Below, piece after piece: positions 24,807-34,023 of a DNA stretch of 64,000 nt (within the stretch, counting starts at the first letter, position 1; the number at the start of each line of letters is the position of its first letter). Both the position numbers and the translations under genes were made by a program. The notes under the pieces were generated by a model. It had not been told where the DNA came from and did not search any database. It worked only from the letters and a program-made list of their open reading frames with translations. The DNA is from Microbacterium sp. Leaf159 (lineage in GTDB: Bacteria; Actinomycetota; Actinomycetes; Actinomycetales; Microbacteriaceae): the NCBI RefSeq assembly GCF_001423615.1, contig NZ_LMOU01000003.1:79710-143709 (forward strand), given 5' to 3'.

Positions 24807-25544
24807 GTGAGCAACGAAGCCCCCGCTTTCTCTGACGAGAACGTCTTCTCCCCTGAGATCGCCGCATCCATCCAGGCCGTCCGCGAGGACGTCGCCCGTC
24901 TGCACGGCGAACTGGTCCGCTACGACCTCATCGTCTGGACCGGCGGCAACGTCTCGGGCCGAGTGCCAGGCGCCGACCTGTTCGTGATCAAGCCCTCCGG
25001 CGTCAGCTATGACGACCTCGCCCCCGAGAACATGATCCTGTGCGACCTCGACGGCGCCGTGATCCCCGGCACGCCCGGCAGTGAGCGCTCGCCCTCGAGC
25101 GACACCGCGGCCCACGCCTACGTCTACCGGAACATGCCCGAAGTGGGCGGCGTCGTGCACACGCACTCGACGTTCGCGGTCGCCTGGGCTGCTCGCGGCG
25201 AGGAGATCCCCTGCGTCATCACGGCGATGGCCGACGAGTTCGGCGGACCGATTCCGGTCGGCCCTTTCGCGATCATCGGCGACGACTCGATCGGCCGCGG
25301 CATCGTGCAGACCCTCAGCGGTCACCGCAGCCGCGCGGTGCTCATGCAGAACCACGGCCCGTTCACCATCGGAGTCGACGCAAAGGATGCCGTGAAGGCC
25401 GCCGTCATGGTCGAAGACGTGGCCCGCACCGTGCACTACGCCCGCGAGGCCGGGCCCCTGATCCCGATTCCGCAGGAGGCCATCGACAGCCTCTTCACCC
25501 GCTACCAGAACGTCTACGGACAGAACTCGGACGCCCGACGATGA
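24807..25544 (+). CDS. araD: L-ribulose-5-phosphate 4-epimerase
   Basis: A 245-residue class II aldolase/epimerase-fold enzyme that converts L-ribulose 5-phosphate to D-xylulose 5-phosphate. Zinc-site and catalytic blocks are present: 'TGGNVSGR', KPSGVSYDDL, 'VVHTHSTFA' with two histidines, and 'MQNHGPFTIG' with the third histidine. The GTG at 24807 is preferred because GAGG lies six bases upstream; a GTG at 24780 falls within the operator and would add nine residues. It overlaps the next gene by four bases (ATGA). Confidence 0.93.
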   Translation: MSNEAPAFSDENVFSPEIAASIQAVREDVARLHGELVRYDLIVWTGGNVSGRVPGADLFVIKPSGVSYDDLAPENMILCDLDGAVIPGTPGSERSPSSDTAAHAYVYRNMPEVGGVVHTHSTFAVAWAARGEEIPCVITAMADEFGGPIPVGPFAIIGDDSIGRGIVQTLSGHRSRAVLMQNHGPFTIGVDAKDAVKAAVMVEDVARTVHYAREAGPLIPIPQEAIDSLFTRYQNVYGQNSDARR

Positions 25545-27160
25545 GCGACACGACCCCCACCCCCAGCAACGAGGCGACCACCGCCCGCGACGACATCGCC
25601 GCCGGCCGCACGAGCCTCGGCATCGAGCTCGGCTCCACGCGCATCAAGGCCTGCCTGATCGGTCCGAACGCCACCGACGTGCTCGCCACCGGTTCGTTCG
25701 CCTGGGAGAACCGGCTCGAGGACGGACTCTGGACGTACGCGATCGACGAGGTCTGGGCCGGCCTCCAGGCCGCATATGCAGAGCTCGTCGCCGACGCGGA
25801 GAACCGTCACGGCGTGCGGCCCGAGACCTTCGGAGCGATCGGCATCTCGGCCATGATGCACGGCTACCTCGCGTTCGACGCGCAGGGCGAGCTGCTCACA
25901 CCGTTCCGCACCTGGCGCAATACGAACACGGGCGCGGCGGCGACCGAGCTGACCGACCTGCTCGGTGTAAACATTCCGCTGCGGTGGTCGATCGCGCACC
26001 TGCACCAGGCGGTGCTCGACGGCGAGGCGCACGTGCCGCAGCTCGACTTCGTCACCACCCTCGCCGGATACGTCCACGCGAAACTCACCGACGAGCGCGT
26101 CCTCGGCGTCGGCGATGCATCCGGCATGTTCCCGATCGACTCGGCCACCGGCGACTACGACGACCGGATGCTGCAGGCATACGACGCGCTTGCCGCCGAC
26201 CGTCTACCGGCGAGCGCGAAGAACCTGTTCCCGACCGTGCTTCCCGCGGGCGCCGCCGCCGGATCGCTCACCGAGGCGGGCGCAGCCCTGCTCGATCCGA
26301 CGGGCGCCCTGCAGCCCGGCATCCCTTTCTGCCCGCCCGAGGGCGATGCCGGCACCGGCATGGTCGCGACGAACTCGGTGTCTCCGCGCACCGGCAACGT
26401 CTCGGCGGGAACGAGCATCTTCGCGATGGTCGTCCTCGAGCGCCCGCTCGCCGAGGTGCACCACGAACTCGACCTCGTGACGACCCCCGCGGGCGACGCC
26501 GTGGCGATGGTGCACTGCAACAACGGGGCCAGTGAACTGGCCGCCTGGGCGGGTCTCTTCACCCGTTTCTCGGCCGCAGCGGGCCAGCCCCTGAGCGACG
26601 ATGCAGTCTTCGACACGCTCTTCCGTGAGGCGCTCGACGGCGAGGCGGATGCCGGTGGGCTGCTCGCCTACAACCACCTCGCAGGCGAGCCGATCGCAGG
26701 CCTCACCGAGGGGCGTCCGCTGTTCGTGCGCACCCCCGACAGCGCCTTCACGCTCGCCAACTTCATGCGCTCGCAGCTGTACGGCGTGTTCGGCACGCTC
26801 GCGCTGGGGATGCAGGTGCTCGCCGCCGAGGGCGTCGAGCTCGACCGCATGTTCGCGCACGGGGGCATGTTCCGCACCGCCGGGGTCGCGCAGCGCTTCC
26901 TCGCAGGCGCCCTCGGTGCTCCGGTCGCGGTGGGCGAGCTCGCCTCCGAAGGCGGGGCGTGGGGCATCGCCGTGCTCGCGTCGTACCTCGCGCACGCCGA
27001 GACGCAGACCCTCGGGGAGTACCTCGACGGCGACGTCTTCGCCTCGGCATCCCTCGCCGTCGCAGACCCCGACCCCGCCGACGTCGCCGGCTTCACGGCC
27101 TACCTCGACCGCTACCGCGCGGGCCTCGCCATCGAAGCCGCCGCGACCACCGCTCTCTGA
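25541..27160 (+). CDS. FGGY-family carbohydrate kinase (probable L-ribulokinase)
   Basis: A 539-residue sugar kinase that should phosphorylate L-ribulose in the L-arabinose pathway. The FGGY N-terminal domain begins at about residue 25 with the phosphate loop '[16 protein letters not shown]', and the C-terminal domain has the adenosine-site glycine block '[22 protein letters not shown]'. The first 20 residues are a Thr/Ala-rich extension. It occupies the araB position between araD and araA, but looks more like xylulokinase-type FGGY proteins than enterobacterial AraB. Function is assigned from position; xylulokinase is the alternative. Confidence 0.85.
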   Translation: MSDTTPTPSNEATTARDDIAAGRTSLGIELGSTRIKACLIGPNATDVLATGSFAWENRLEDGLWTYAIDEVWAGLQAAYAELVADAENRHGVRPETFGAIGISAMMHGYLAFDAQGELLTPFRTWRNTNTGAAATELTDLLGVNIPLRWSIAHLHQAVLDGEAHVPQLDFVTTLAGYVHAKLTDERVLGVGDASGMFPIDSATGDYDDRMLQAYDALAADRLPASAKNLFPTVLPAGAAAGSLTEAGAALLDPTGALQPGIPFCPPEGDAGTGMVATNSVSPRTGNVSAGTSIFAMVVLERPLAEVHHELDLVTTPAGDAVAMVHCNNGASELAAWAGLFTRFSAAAGQPLSDDAVFDTLFREALDGEADAGGLLAYNHLAGEPIAGLTEGRPLFVRTPDSAFTLANFMRSQLYGVFGTLALGMQVLAAEGVELDRMFAHGGMFRTAGVAQRFLAGALGAPVAVGELASEGGAWGIAVLASYLAHAETQTLGEYLDGDVFASASLAVADPDPADVAGFTAYLDRYRAGLAIEAAATTAL

Positions 27161-27207
27161 CCCCCCGCGAACTTCTTCACGCCGACCGGAACACCGAAGG
27201 ACCTCTC

Positions 27208-28731
27208 ATGCCCCGCACCCCGCTCACCACCTCGCTCGACGGCTACGAGGTCTGGTTCCTCACCGGCAGCCAGCACCTCTACGGCCCCGAGACGCTCGCG
27301 CAGGTCGCCGAGCAGTCGCAGGAGATCGCCCGCATCCTCGACGAGGCCGGAGAAGTTCCGGTCACCATCGTCTGGAAGCCGGTGCTGACGGATGCCGCAG
27401 CCATCAAGCGCACGGCCCTCGAGGCCAACGCCGACGACAAGGTCATCGGTCTGATCGCGTGGATGCACACGTTCAGCCCCGCGAAGATGTGGATCGCCGG
27501 TCTCGACGCGCTGCAGAAGCCGCTCGCCCACCTGCACACGCAGGCGAACGTCGAGCTGCCGTGGGCCGACATCGACTTCGACTTCATGAACCTGAACCAG
27601 GCCGCGCACGGCGACCGCGAGTTCGGCTACATCCAGACCCGTCTCGGCGTGCCCCGCAAGACCGTCGTCGGCCACGCGAGCGACCCGCGCGTTCGCCAGG
27701 AGATCGCGACCTGGCAGCGGGCCGCCGCCGGTCTCGCGGCATCCCGTTCGCTCAAGCTCGCCCGCTTCGGCGACAACATGCGTTACGTCGCCGTCACCGA
27801 GGGTGACAAGACCGAGGCCGAGCTGCGCTTCGGCGTGCAGGTCAACACGTGGGGCGTGAACGACCTGGCGGATGCCGTCGCCACGGCATCCGACTCCGAG
27901 ATCGACGCCCTCGTGGCCGAGTACGAAGAGCTCTACGAGGTCGTGCCGGAGCTGCGCCGCGGAGGCGACCGCCACCAGTCACTGCGAGACGGGGCCGCGA
28001 TCGAGATCGGTCTGCGGACGTTCCTCGAGGAGGGCGGCTTCGGCGCCTTCACCACCTCGTTCGAAGACCTCGGTGCGCTGAAGCAGCTGCCGGGCCTCGC
28101 GGTGCAGCGTCTGATGGCCGAGGGCTACGGCTTCGGTGCCGAGGGCGACTGGAAGACGGCGATCCTCGTGCGCGTCGCCAACGTGATGGGCGCGGGACTG
28201 CCCGGCGGCGCGAGCCTCATGGAGGACTACACCTACGACATGACTCCCGGCGATGAGCTGATCCTCGGGGCGCACATGCTCGAGGTCTCGCCCTCGCTCA
28301 CGACTGCCAAGCCGACGCTCGAGATCCACCCGCTCGGCATCGGCGGCAAGGACGACCCGGTGCGCCTGGTCTTCACCGCCGACCCTGGTCCCGCGATCGT
28401 CGTGGCGCTCAGCGACATGCGCGACCGGTTCCGCCTCACCGCGAACGTCGTCGAGAACGTTCCGCCGCGCCAGTCGCTGCCGAAGCTCCCTGTCGGCCGC
28501 GCCGTCTGGAAGCCGCAGCCCGACTTCACCACCTCTGCCGCCGCCTGGCTCACCGCGGGTGCCGCGCACCACACGGTCATGTCGACGGCTGTCGGGCTCG
28601 AGGCCTTCCGTGACTTCGCCGAGATGGCCGAGGTCGAGCTGCTCGTGATCGACGATGCGACCACGCTCCCCGAGTTCCAGAAGCAGGTCCGCTGGAACCA
28701 GGCCTACTACCGACTCGCGCAGGGGCTGTGA
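27208..28731 (+). CDS. araA: L-arabinose isomerase
   Basis: A 507-residue enzyme that converts L-arabinose to L-ribulose; length matches E. coli AraA (500). It starts with the signature '[13 protein letters not shown]' and contains '[18 protein letters not shown]' plus the late 'GWHH'-equivalent block '[22 protein letters not shown]'. Metal ligands Glu and His of the family are expected in 'EDYTYDM' and '[11 protein letters not shown]'. The ATG at 27208 follows GAAGGA with seven-base spacing. The stop overlaps the start of the aldose epimerase gene. Confidence 0.96.
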   Translation: MPRTPLTTSLDGYEVWFLTGSQHLYGPETLAQVAEQSQEIARILDEAGEVPVTIVWKPVLTDAAAIKRTALEANADDKVIGLIAWMHTFSPAKMWIAGLDALQKPLAHLHTQANVELPWADIDFDFMNLNQAAHGDREFGYIQTRLGVPRKTVVGHASDPRVRQEIATWQRAAAGLAASRSLKLARFGDNMRYVAVTEGDKTEAELRFGVQVNTWGVNDLADAVATASDSEIDALVAEYEELYEVVPELRRGGDRHQSLRDGAAIEIGLRTFLEEGGFGAFTTSFEDLGALKQLPGLAVQRLMAEGYGFGAEGDWKTAILVRVANVMGAGLPGGASLMEDYTYDMTPGDELILGAHMLEVSPSLTTAKPTLEIHPLGIGGKDDPVRLVFTADPGPAIVVALSDMRDRFRLTANVVENVPPRQSLPKLPVGRAVWKPQPDFTTSAAAWLTAGAAHHTVMSTAVGLEAFRDFAEMAEVELLVIDDATTLPEFQKQVRWNQAYYRLAQGL

Positions 28732-29660
28732 TGACGAAAGCGGGCCGGCCGCGGTCGGGGCGCCAGCTGCGCATCGCCGGGCACGGCTATGAGGCCGTGA
28801 TCGCGAGCGTCGGCGCCTCGCTGCGTGTGCTCACGTTCGAGGGACGCGACCTGGTCGTGCCGTTCGATGCCGACGAGGTGCGCCCCGGATACCGCGGCAC
28901 CACCCTGGCGCCGTGGCCCAACCGCATCGTCGACGGTCGCTACACCTTCGGCGGCGCCGAGCATCAGCTCGCGCTCACCGAACCCGCCCGCGGCCAGGCG
29001 CTGCACGGCCTGCTCGCGTGGGCGGAGTTCGAGGATCGTCTCGTGCTCGACGACCGCGTCGTGCTCGCGGCAGTGATCGAGCCGCAGACCGGATACCCGT
29101 TCCGCGTCGAGGTCGAGACGGAATACCGAATCGACGCCGACGGCCTTCGTCAGACCGTGACCGCACACAACCTCGGGACGGATGCTGCGCCCTGGGGCAC
29201 CGGTCCGCATCCCTATCTCGTCGCCGGCCCCGACGGCCGGGTCGACGACTGGACGCTCACCCTGCCGGCATCCGAGGTGCTGACCGTGACACCCGACCGG
29301 CTGAGTCCGGTGGCTCTCGAGGGTGTGGCGGAGCATCCGCAGTGGGACTTCCGCGCTGCGCGACCGATCGCCGACGTGTTCATCGACCACGCCTTCACCG
29401 GCCTCGCCCGCGAGGGCGGCGTCGCCGAGGTGCGCCTGGTGACGGATGCCGGAACCGGCGTCGCGATGACCTTCGACGAGCGTTGCCCCTGGGTGCAGGT
29501 GCACACGGCCGACAACCCCGAGAGCGACGCGATCCACCGCATCGGTCTCGCCGTCGAGCCCATGACCTGCCCGCCTGACGCGTTCAACTCGGGCACCGAC
29601 CTCGTCGTGCTCGAACCCGGAGCTGCGCACGCGGCATCCTGGAGGATCTCCGCGGTCTGA
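28731..29660 (+). CDS. Aldose 1-epimerase family protein
   Basis: A 309-residue galactose-mutarotase-fold protein that interconverts alpha and beta anomers of an aldose, here probably L-arabinose released by the GH51 and GH127 enzymes. The conserved histidines are in 'ALHGLLAW' and 'GTGPHPYLV', and the base is the glutamate in 'AVEPMTCPP'. The ATG at 28731 overlaps the araA stop by one base, making it the fourth gene of the ara operon. No signal peptide. Confidence 0.9.
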   Translation: MTKAGRPRSGRQLRIAGHGYEAVIASVGASLRVLTFEGRDLVVPFDADEVRPGYRGTTLAPWPNRIVDGRYTFGGAEHQLALTEPARGQALHGLLAWAEFEDRLVLDDRVVLAAVIEPQTGYPFRVEVETEYRIDADGLRQTVTAHNLGTDAAPWGTGPHPYLVAGPDGRVDDWTLTLPASEVLTVTPDRLSPVALEGVAEHPQWDFRAARPIADVFIDHAFTGLAREGGVAEVRLVTDAGTGVAMTFDERCPWVQVHTADNPESDAIHRIGLAVEPMTCPPDAFNSGTDLVVLEPGAAHAASWRISAV

Positions 29661-29719
29661 GTCATCGGCCGGGGTCGGGCTTTGCCCGCCGTGTTCGGCC
29701 TGTCGGTGCGTTCGTTCCC

Positions 29720-29965
29720 GGGTGTACCGCTCGCGGTCGCGCTCGCGTTCGTTGTCGCGCTCGCGTTCGCGTTCGCGTCGCGGGGTCGCTTTCGCCTCCG
29801 ATCTTCCGTGCGGGGTCGTTTTCGCATCCGAAACGTCCGAGTGCGGTGCGTTTTCGACCCCGCACGAAAAGGGAAGGGTGCGCACCGCACGGCGACGGTG
29901 ACCGCGACCGCGACCGCGACCGCGACGGTGACCGCGACGGTGACCGCGACTGCGGACGCGACCGC
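29720..29965. repeat. Hexanucleotide arrays flanking repeat family B, site 2
   Basis: The 323-base gap 29661-29983 holds no credible gene. On the left (about 29725-29780) runs an array based on CTCGCG/TTCGCG with TCGCGGTCGCG. On the right (about 29888-29962) runs a GACCGC-type array with GACGGTGACCGCG interruptions. The two are roughly complementary, so the region could fold on itself. Between them lie family B units at 29780-29801 and 29810-29831, exactly 30 bp apart, and an inverted degenerate unit at 29847-29863. Confidence 0.8.
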
Positions 29966-29983
29966 CGGACCGCACCCCGTCGA

Positions 29984-30649
29984 TCAGGCGAGAGCCGCGA
30001 CCAGGGCCTGCGCTGCGGAGGTCGACGACTGCGGGTTCTGACCGGTGATCAGCAGCCCGTCGACGATCGTGTGATCGCTCCACGGGTCGGTGACCTCGAT
30101 GTCGGCGCCGAGGTCGCGCAGCGCGGTCTCGAGCAGGAACGGCGCACGGTCCGCGAGGCCGCCGATGCGCTCCTCTTCGTCGGAGAATCCGGTGATGCGG
30201 CGGCCCGCGACGATCGGCTCGCCCTCTGCGGTGCGCGCGGGCAGCAGAGCGGCGAGACCGTGGCATACCGCGGCGAGAGGGCGACCGCCGGCGATGGTCG
30301 CGGCGATGAGCGCGGCGGAGTCGGCGTCCACCGCGAGGTCCTGCATCGGGCCGTGGCCGCCCGGGTAGTAGACGGCCGCATGGTCGCCGCTGTCGACGTC
30401 GGCGAGAACCAGCGGTGTGTTGAGGTGCGGGATCGACGCGAGGGCGGCGGCATCGCCTTCACCCAGGCTCGACGCGTCGGCGACGGGCGCGACGCCACCC
30501 GGGGTCGCGAACACGACGTCGTGGCCTGCGGCGGTGAGCAGTCGGTATGGGGCGAGCAGTTCTTCGGCCCAGTAGCCGGTGGGGTGCTCGGTGCCGTCGG
30601 ACAGGGTCCAGGTGCGGGCGCCGGTGACGACGAAGAGGACGGATGACAT
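29984..30649 (-). CDS. DJ-1/PfpI-type glutamine amidotransferase-like protein
   Basis: A 221-residue class I amidotransferase-fold protein of the Hsp31/DJ-1 group, which includes glyoxalase III and protein-repair enzymes. The nucleophilic cysteine is in AAVCHGLAALL, the usual 'elbow'; the glutamate is in 'YWAEELLAPY' and the glycine-rich oxyanion loop in 'VYYPGGHGPM'. The 'TGYWAEELLAPY' N-terminal motif is typical of the Hsp31-like branch. It is divergent from a LysR gene 95 bases away, which may control it. Substrate is unknown. Confidence 0.85.
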   Translation of the reverse strand: MSSVLFVVTGARTWTLSDGTEHPTGYWAEELLAPYRLLTAAGHDVVFATPGGVAPVADASSLGEGDAAALASIPHLNTPLVLADVDSGDHAAVYYPGGHGPMQDLAVDADSAALIAATIAGGRPLAAVCHGLAALLPARTAEGEPIVAGRRITGFSDEEERIGGLADRAPFLLETALRDLGADIEVTDPWSDHTIVDGLLITGQNPQSSTSAAQALVAALA

Positions 30650-30744
30650 GGATGCTCCCAAGGGGTCGGACGGCGGATGCCGTGCGGTTGGCGATACCCG
30701 GGACAACCCGGACCGATGAAACCCGATTCCGATAGATTGACGAT

Positions 30745-31644
30745 ATGAGCGATCGAAATTCCGATGGGCTGCGGGATGTCGGACTGTGGCGCACCTTCCT
30801 CGCCGCGCACCGATCGGGCTCGGTCTCGGCGGCGGCTCGGACACTCGGGCTCGCGCAGTCGTCGGTGACCACCCAGCTCCAGACGCTCGAGGCGAGTGTC
30901 GGCGAGCCGCTGTTCGTGCGGCATGCCCGCGGCATCCGTCCGACGCCCCGGGCCGATGAGCTCGCGGCCAGAGTCGCCGGTCCTCTCGACGCGTTGGCGG
31001 ATGCTCTCGGCAGCCGTCCGGCCGTCGAGCAGCCGGTCGTGCGCCTGGGCGGCGCCGGGGAGTTCCTGGCAACCGTGGCGGCGGCGGCTCTCGCGAGCGC
31101 TGTCGCCGACGGATTGCGGCTCGCGGTGACGGCCGGCCTTGCCGACGACCTGCTCGATCAGCTCAGGGCAGGAAGCCTCGACCTCGTGGTCTCGGCTGTG
31201 CGGCCGCGCGGGCGCTCGCTGCCCAGCGTGCCGTTCTTCGATGAGGAGTTCGCGCTCGTCGCATCCCCGTCATCGAGCATCGCGCCGTCGGCGGATCTGA
31301 AACCGGATGCTCTCGCCGAGGTCCCCCTGCTCGCCTATGCGCGGGATGTCCCGATCCTCCGGCGGTACTGGCGCCACACCTTCGGCATCCGTCTCGAGCG
31401 TGAGCCCGCGCTCGTGGTCGCCGATCTGCGTGCGCTCGCTGCCGCTGCCGTCGCCGGCGCGGGCGTGACGGTGCTGCCGACGTATCTGATCGCCGACGAA
31501 CTCGCCGACGGCCGACTCGTGGTGCTGCGCGAGACCGATGATCCGCCCATCAACACGCTGCATCTCGTGCGTCGCCCCGGGCCGCTGACAGGCGGCGTCG
31601 CGCTCGTCGAGCGGATGCTGCGCGCGGCGGTCGTCGGCCTCTGA
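30745..31644 (+). CDS. LysR-family transcriptional regulator
   Basis: A 299-residue regulator. The N-terminal winged helix (about 10-70) contains 'SGSVSAAARTLGLAQSSVTTQLQTLE', the standard LysR recognition region, and the C-terminal effector domain has the two-lobed pattern with 'GAGVTVLPTYLIADEL' near residue 240. It is divergent from the DJ-1-like gene, the usual LysR-target layout. The short gap has no dyad that I would call an operator. Ligand unknown. Confidence 0.88.
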   Translation: MSDRNSDGLRDVGLWRTFLAAHRSGSVSAAARTLGLAQSSVTTQLQTLEASVGEPLFVRHARGIRPTPRADELAARVAGPLDALADALGSRPAVEQPVVRLGGAGEFLATVAAAALASAVADGLRLAVTAGLADDLLDQLRAGSLDLVVSAVRPRGRSLPSVPFFDEEFALVASPSSSIAPSADLKPDALAEVPLLAYARDVPILRRYWRHTFGIRLEREPALVVADLRALAAAAVAGAGVTVLPTYLIADELADGRLVVLRETDDPPINTLHLVRRPGPLTGGVALVERMLRAAVVGL

Positions 31645-31670
31645 CCGGCGTCACGGAGACTCCCCGTCGA

Positions 31671-31785
31671 TGCGGGGTCACGTTCGCATCCGACTGCCGG
31701 TGCAGGGTCACTTTTGCATCCCACCGCCGGTGCGGGGTCACTTTCGCAGCCGAGACGTCCGATTCCGGTGCGAAAATGACCCCGC
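31671..31785. repeat. Dispersed 30-bp-period repeat family B, site 3
   Basis: Three forward units start at 31671, 31701 and 31731, exactly 30 bp apart, with consensus TGCGGGGTCACTTTYGCATC, and one inverted unit ends at 31785 (GGTGCGAAAATGACCCCGC). The array lies between the convergent LysR and monooxygenase-like genes. Conserved units are about 22 bases with 7-8 variable bases between them; there are no cas genes, so this is not CRISPR. Confidence 0.88.
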
Positions 31786-31816
31786 CTGGCAGCGGCGGCA
31801 GCGTGCGCAGGCGGCC

Positions 31817-32404
31817 TCAGCGGGTGAGCCAGCGGCGCAGCGACCTCGTGACGAACGGCAGCACCCAGTAAGCCATGATCGGGGTCAGCACCGCGGTCGT
31901 GGCGAGCACCCGCAGCCAGATCGGCAGCTCGTTCCAGCCCGGGACAGGGCTCATCGCATAGGTGAAGGCGAGGTTGACGGGGAAGAATCCGAGCCAGATC
32001 GACACGGCCTGCTTCCATCGCGGGGGAGTGCTGACCATCGCGACCGTCGTCGTCGAGCCGTCGGCGCGGGGCAGCGTGATCGTGTCGGTGGTCGGCTCGT
32101 CGAACCAGCCCTCGATGCCGGTGCGACGCTTCACGCGCTCGCTGCGCACGAACTGGTCGCCCGTCGACTTCCACCACTCCCGCTCGCCCGACTGCTCCCA
32201 GGCGATCAGCGACTTCTCGTCGGTGAACCGGTAGAGCATGTGCCAGACGTGCGAATCCTCGCCGTCGCGCACCCAGCCGGAGCCGAGGAAGCCCGGATAC
32301 CGGTGGGCGAGATTCACGCCGGTCTGCACCCAGGCGGTGGCGGCGGCCACATGCTCGGGGTCGACCTCGCGGCGGATGGAGACGGTGATGGGTTCGCTGG
32401 ACAT
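31817..32404 (-). CDS. Antibiotic-biosynthesis-monooxygenase domain protein with membrane anchor
   Basis: A 195-residue protein. Residues 1-100 form an ABM-type ferredoxin-like barrel ('VSIRREVDPEHVAAATAWV', 'HMLYRFTDEKSLIAWEQS'), a domain found in heme-degrading and quinol monooxygenases. The C-terminal part has two hydrophobic segments (about 145-163 and 168-187) that should anchor it in the membrane. The start at 32404 follows GAGGA with seven-base spacing. This ABM-plus-two-helix layout is known from uncharacterised actinobacterial proteins; the reaction is unknown. Confidence 0.82.
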   Translation of the reverse strand: MSSEPITVSIRREVDPEHVAAATAWVQTGVNLAHRYPGFLGSGWVRDGEDSHVWHMLYRFTDEKSLIAWEQSGEREWWKSTGDQFVRSERVKRRTGIEGWFDEPTTDTITLPRADGSTTTVAMVSTPPRWKQAVSIWLGFFPVNLAFTYAMSPVPGWNELPIWLRVLATTAVLTPIMAYWVLPFVTRSLRRWLTR

Positions 32405-32574
32405 GGTGCGGTCCTCGATACAGCGGTCGGCCCGGGTCACGGGCGCCTCGACGGTGGGGGGATGCGCCGGGGTGCGGGCGCATCAACGATTGTATTTCGG
32501 ATGCCGGGGGTCGCCGTTCGTTTTCGCGGCGGGCGAAGGCGGCATCCCGAGGTTCTGACGGCGCGCGTGAGGCC

Positions 32575-32682
32575 GGATGCCGGGGGCGGGTGCCGGATGC
32601 CGGACGCCGGGTGCCGGGTGCTTCGGAAGGTCGAACGCGCCTGCGAAGGCTGGATGCCGAGAATTCGGCCTTCGCAGGCGCG
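32575..32682. repeat. Low-complexity GCCGG stretch and 15-bp perfect hairpin
   Basis: The 343-base gap 32405-32747 contains no credible gene. It has a degenerate tandem of GGATGCCGG/GGGTGCCGG units (about 32573-32621) and then a perfect 15-bp inverted repeat, CGCGCCTGCGAAGGC at 32636-32650 and GCCTTCGCAGGCGCG at 32668-32682, with a 17-base loop. It lies before the thiolase start, so it is not an end-of-gene terminator for that gene; it could end the divergent side or be another dispersed element. Confidence 0.7.
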
Positions 32683-32747
32683 CATGGCCGAGGCTGGTGC
32701 AGGGCAGCGAAGCGGCATCCGTCCCGAACTCGGCGAGGGGGGAGAGA

Positions 32748-33941
32748 ATGGGACGCATGAGCACGCGCAGCGAAGCCGTCCTGATCGATGTCGTCCGCAC
32801 CCCGGTCGGACGTGGCAAGCCGGGTGGTGCCCTGTCGGGCGTGCATCCGGTCGATCTCGCGGCCGGAGCGCTCGCCGCGATCCTCGAGCGCAGCGGCCTC
32901 GATTCGCGGCAGATCGACGACGTGCTGCTCGGCTGCGTGAGTCAGGTGGGCGATCAGTCGTCGAACATCGCGCGCCAGGCCGTGCTCGCGGCCGGCTTCG
33001 ACGAGTCGATCCCCGCCGCGACGATCGACCGGCAGTGCGGGTCGAGCCAGCAGGCCGTGCACTTCGCCGCACAGGGGATCATCGCCGGGGCCTACGACGC
33101 GGTGATCGTCGGCGGCGTCGAGTCGATGAGCAGGGTGCCTCTCGGGTCGTCCGCCGCGGGCGGCTCGCCGATGTCGCCTCGTCTGCGCGCGCGCTACCCC
33201 GAAGGGCTCGTGAACCAGGGGGTCTCGGCCGAGCTGATCGCGCAGCGGTGGAACCTCGATCGTGCTGCCCTCGACGCCTTTGCGGCCGAATCGCACCGCC
33301 GCGCAGCCGCCGCGTGGACCGAGGGGTTCTTCGACCGCACGGTCATTTCTGTCGCGGAGGCCCCGGATGCCGTCGCCGACGAGACCGTCCGCGCGGGCAC
33401 GACGGCCGAGGGCCTGGCGGGGCTTCAGCCCGCGTTCCGGACGGATGCGCTCGCCGCCCGCTTCCCCGACGTCGACTGGCGCATCACCCCCGGCAACTCC
33501 TCGCCGCTCACCGATGGAGCATCCGCCGCGCTGCTGATGAGCGCCGAGCGCGCCGAAGCCCTCGGGCTCACGCCGCGGGCGAGGTTCCACGCGTTCACGG
33601 TGGTCGGAGACGACCCGCTCATGATGCTCACCGGCCCGATCCCCGCGACGCGACGCATCCTCGAGCGCACCGGACTCTCGATCGACGACCTCGACGCCTA
33701 CGAGGTCAACGAGGCCTTCGCGTCGGTGCCGCTCGCCTGGGCGACCGAGCTCGGGGCGAATGCCGCCAAGCTCAACCCGCGGGGAGGGGCGATCGCCCTC
33801 GGGCACGCCCTCGGCTCGTCGGGCACGCGCCTGCTCGGAACGCTCGTCGACCAGCTCGAGGCCGTCGGCGGACGCTTCGGGCTGCAGACCATGTGCGAGG
33901 GCGGCGGCATGGCGAACGCCACGATCATCGAGCGGCTGTAG
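32748..33941 (+). CDS. Acetyl-CoA C-acyltransferase (thiolase)
   Basis: A 397-residue thiolase. The acyl-accepting cysteine is Cys97 in DRQCGSS, the histidine site is 'YEVNEAFASVPLAWA' followed by GGAIALGHALGSSG, and the second cysteine is in 'QTMCEGGGMANA'. The ATG at 32748 is favoured because GGGGGGAG lies four bases upstream; the ATG at 32757 (MSTRSE) gives a more usual N-terminus and is possible. It would act in beta-oxidation or ketone-body metabolism. It stands alone, with no fadB-like partner beside it, so chain-length preference cannot be inferred. Confidence 0.92.
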   Translation: MGRMSTRSEAVLIDVVRTPVGRGKPGGALSGVHPVDLAAGALAAILERSGLDSRQIDDVLLGCVSQVGDQSSNIARQAVLAAGFDESIPAATIDRQCGSSQQAVHFAAQGIIAGAYDAVIVGGVESMSRVPLGSSAAGGSPMSPRLRARYPEGLVNQGVSAELIAQRWNLDRAALDAFAAESHRRAAAAWTEGFFDRTVISVAEAPDAVADETVRAGTTAEGLAGLQPAFRTDALAARFPDVDWRITPGNSSPLTDGASAALLMSAERAEALGLTPRARFHAFTVVGDDPLMMLTGPIPATRRILERTGLSIDDLDAYEVNEAFASVPLAWATELGANAAKLNPRGGAIALGHALGSSGTRLLGTLVDQLEAVGGRFGLQTMCEGGGMANATIIERL

Positions 33942-33954
33942 AGGAGGCATCCGG

Positions 33955-34020
33955 CCTTTTCGAATCGCGCACTTTGCAGAAAGGGCGTCTGGAAAACTGC
34001 AAAGTAGGCGATTCGAAAGG
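33955..34020. repeat. Dispersed hairpin family A, copy 2
   Basis: Left arm TCGAATCGCGCACTTTGCAG (33960-33979) and right arm CTGCAAAGTAGGCGATTCGA (33997-34016), with a two-base mismatch in the middle, flanked by CCTTT/AAAGG that also pair. It starts 14 bases after the thiolase stop and ends four bases before the stop of the convergent nuclease-domain gene. Confidence 0.88.
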
Positions 34021-34023
34021 GGG

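Noticed and set aside
31671-31785. Possible CRISPR array
   Set aside because: The units repeat every 30 bp with only 7-8 variable bases between conserved cores, one unit is inverted, and there are no cas genes.
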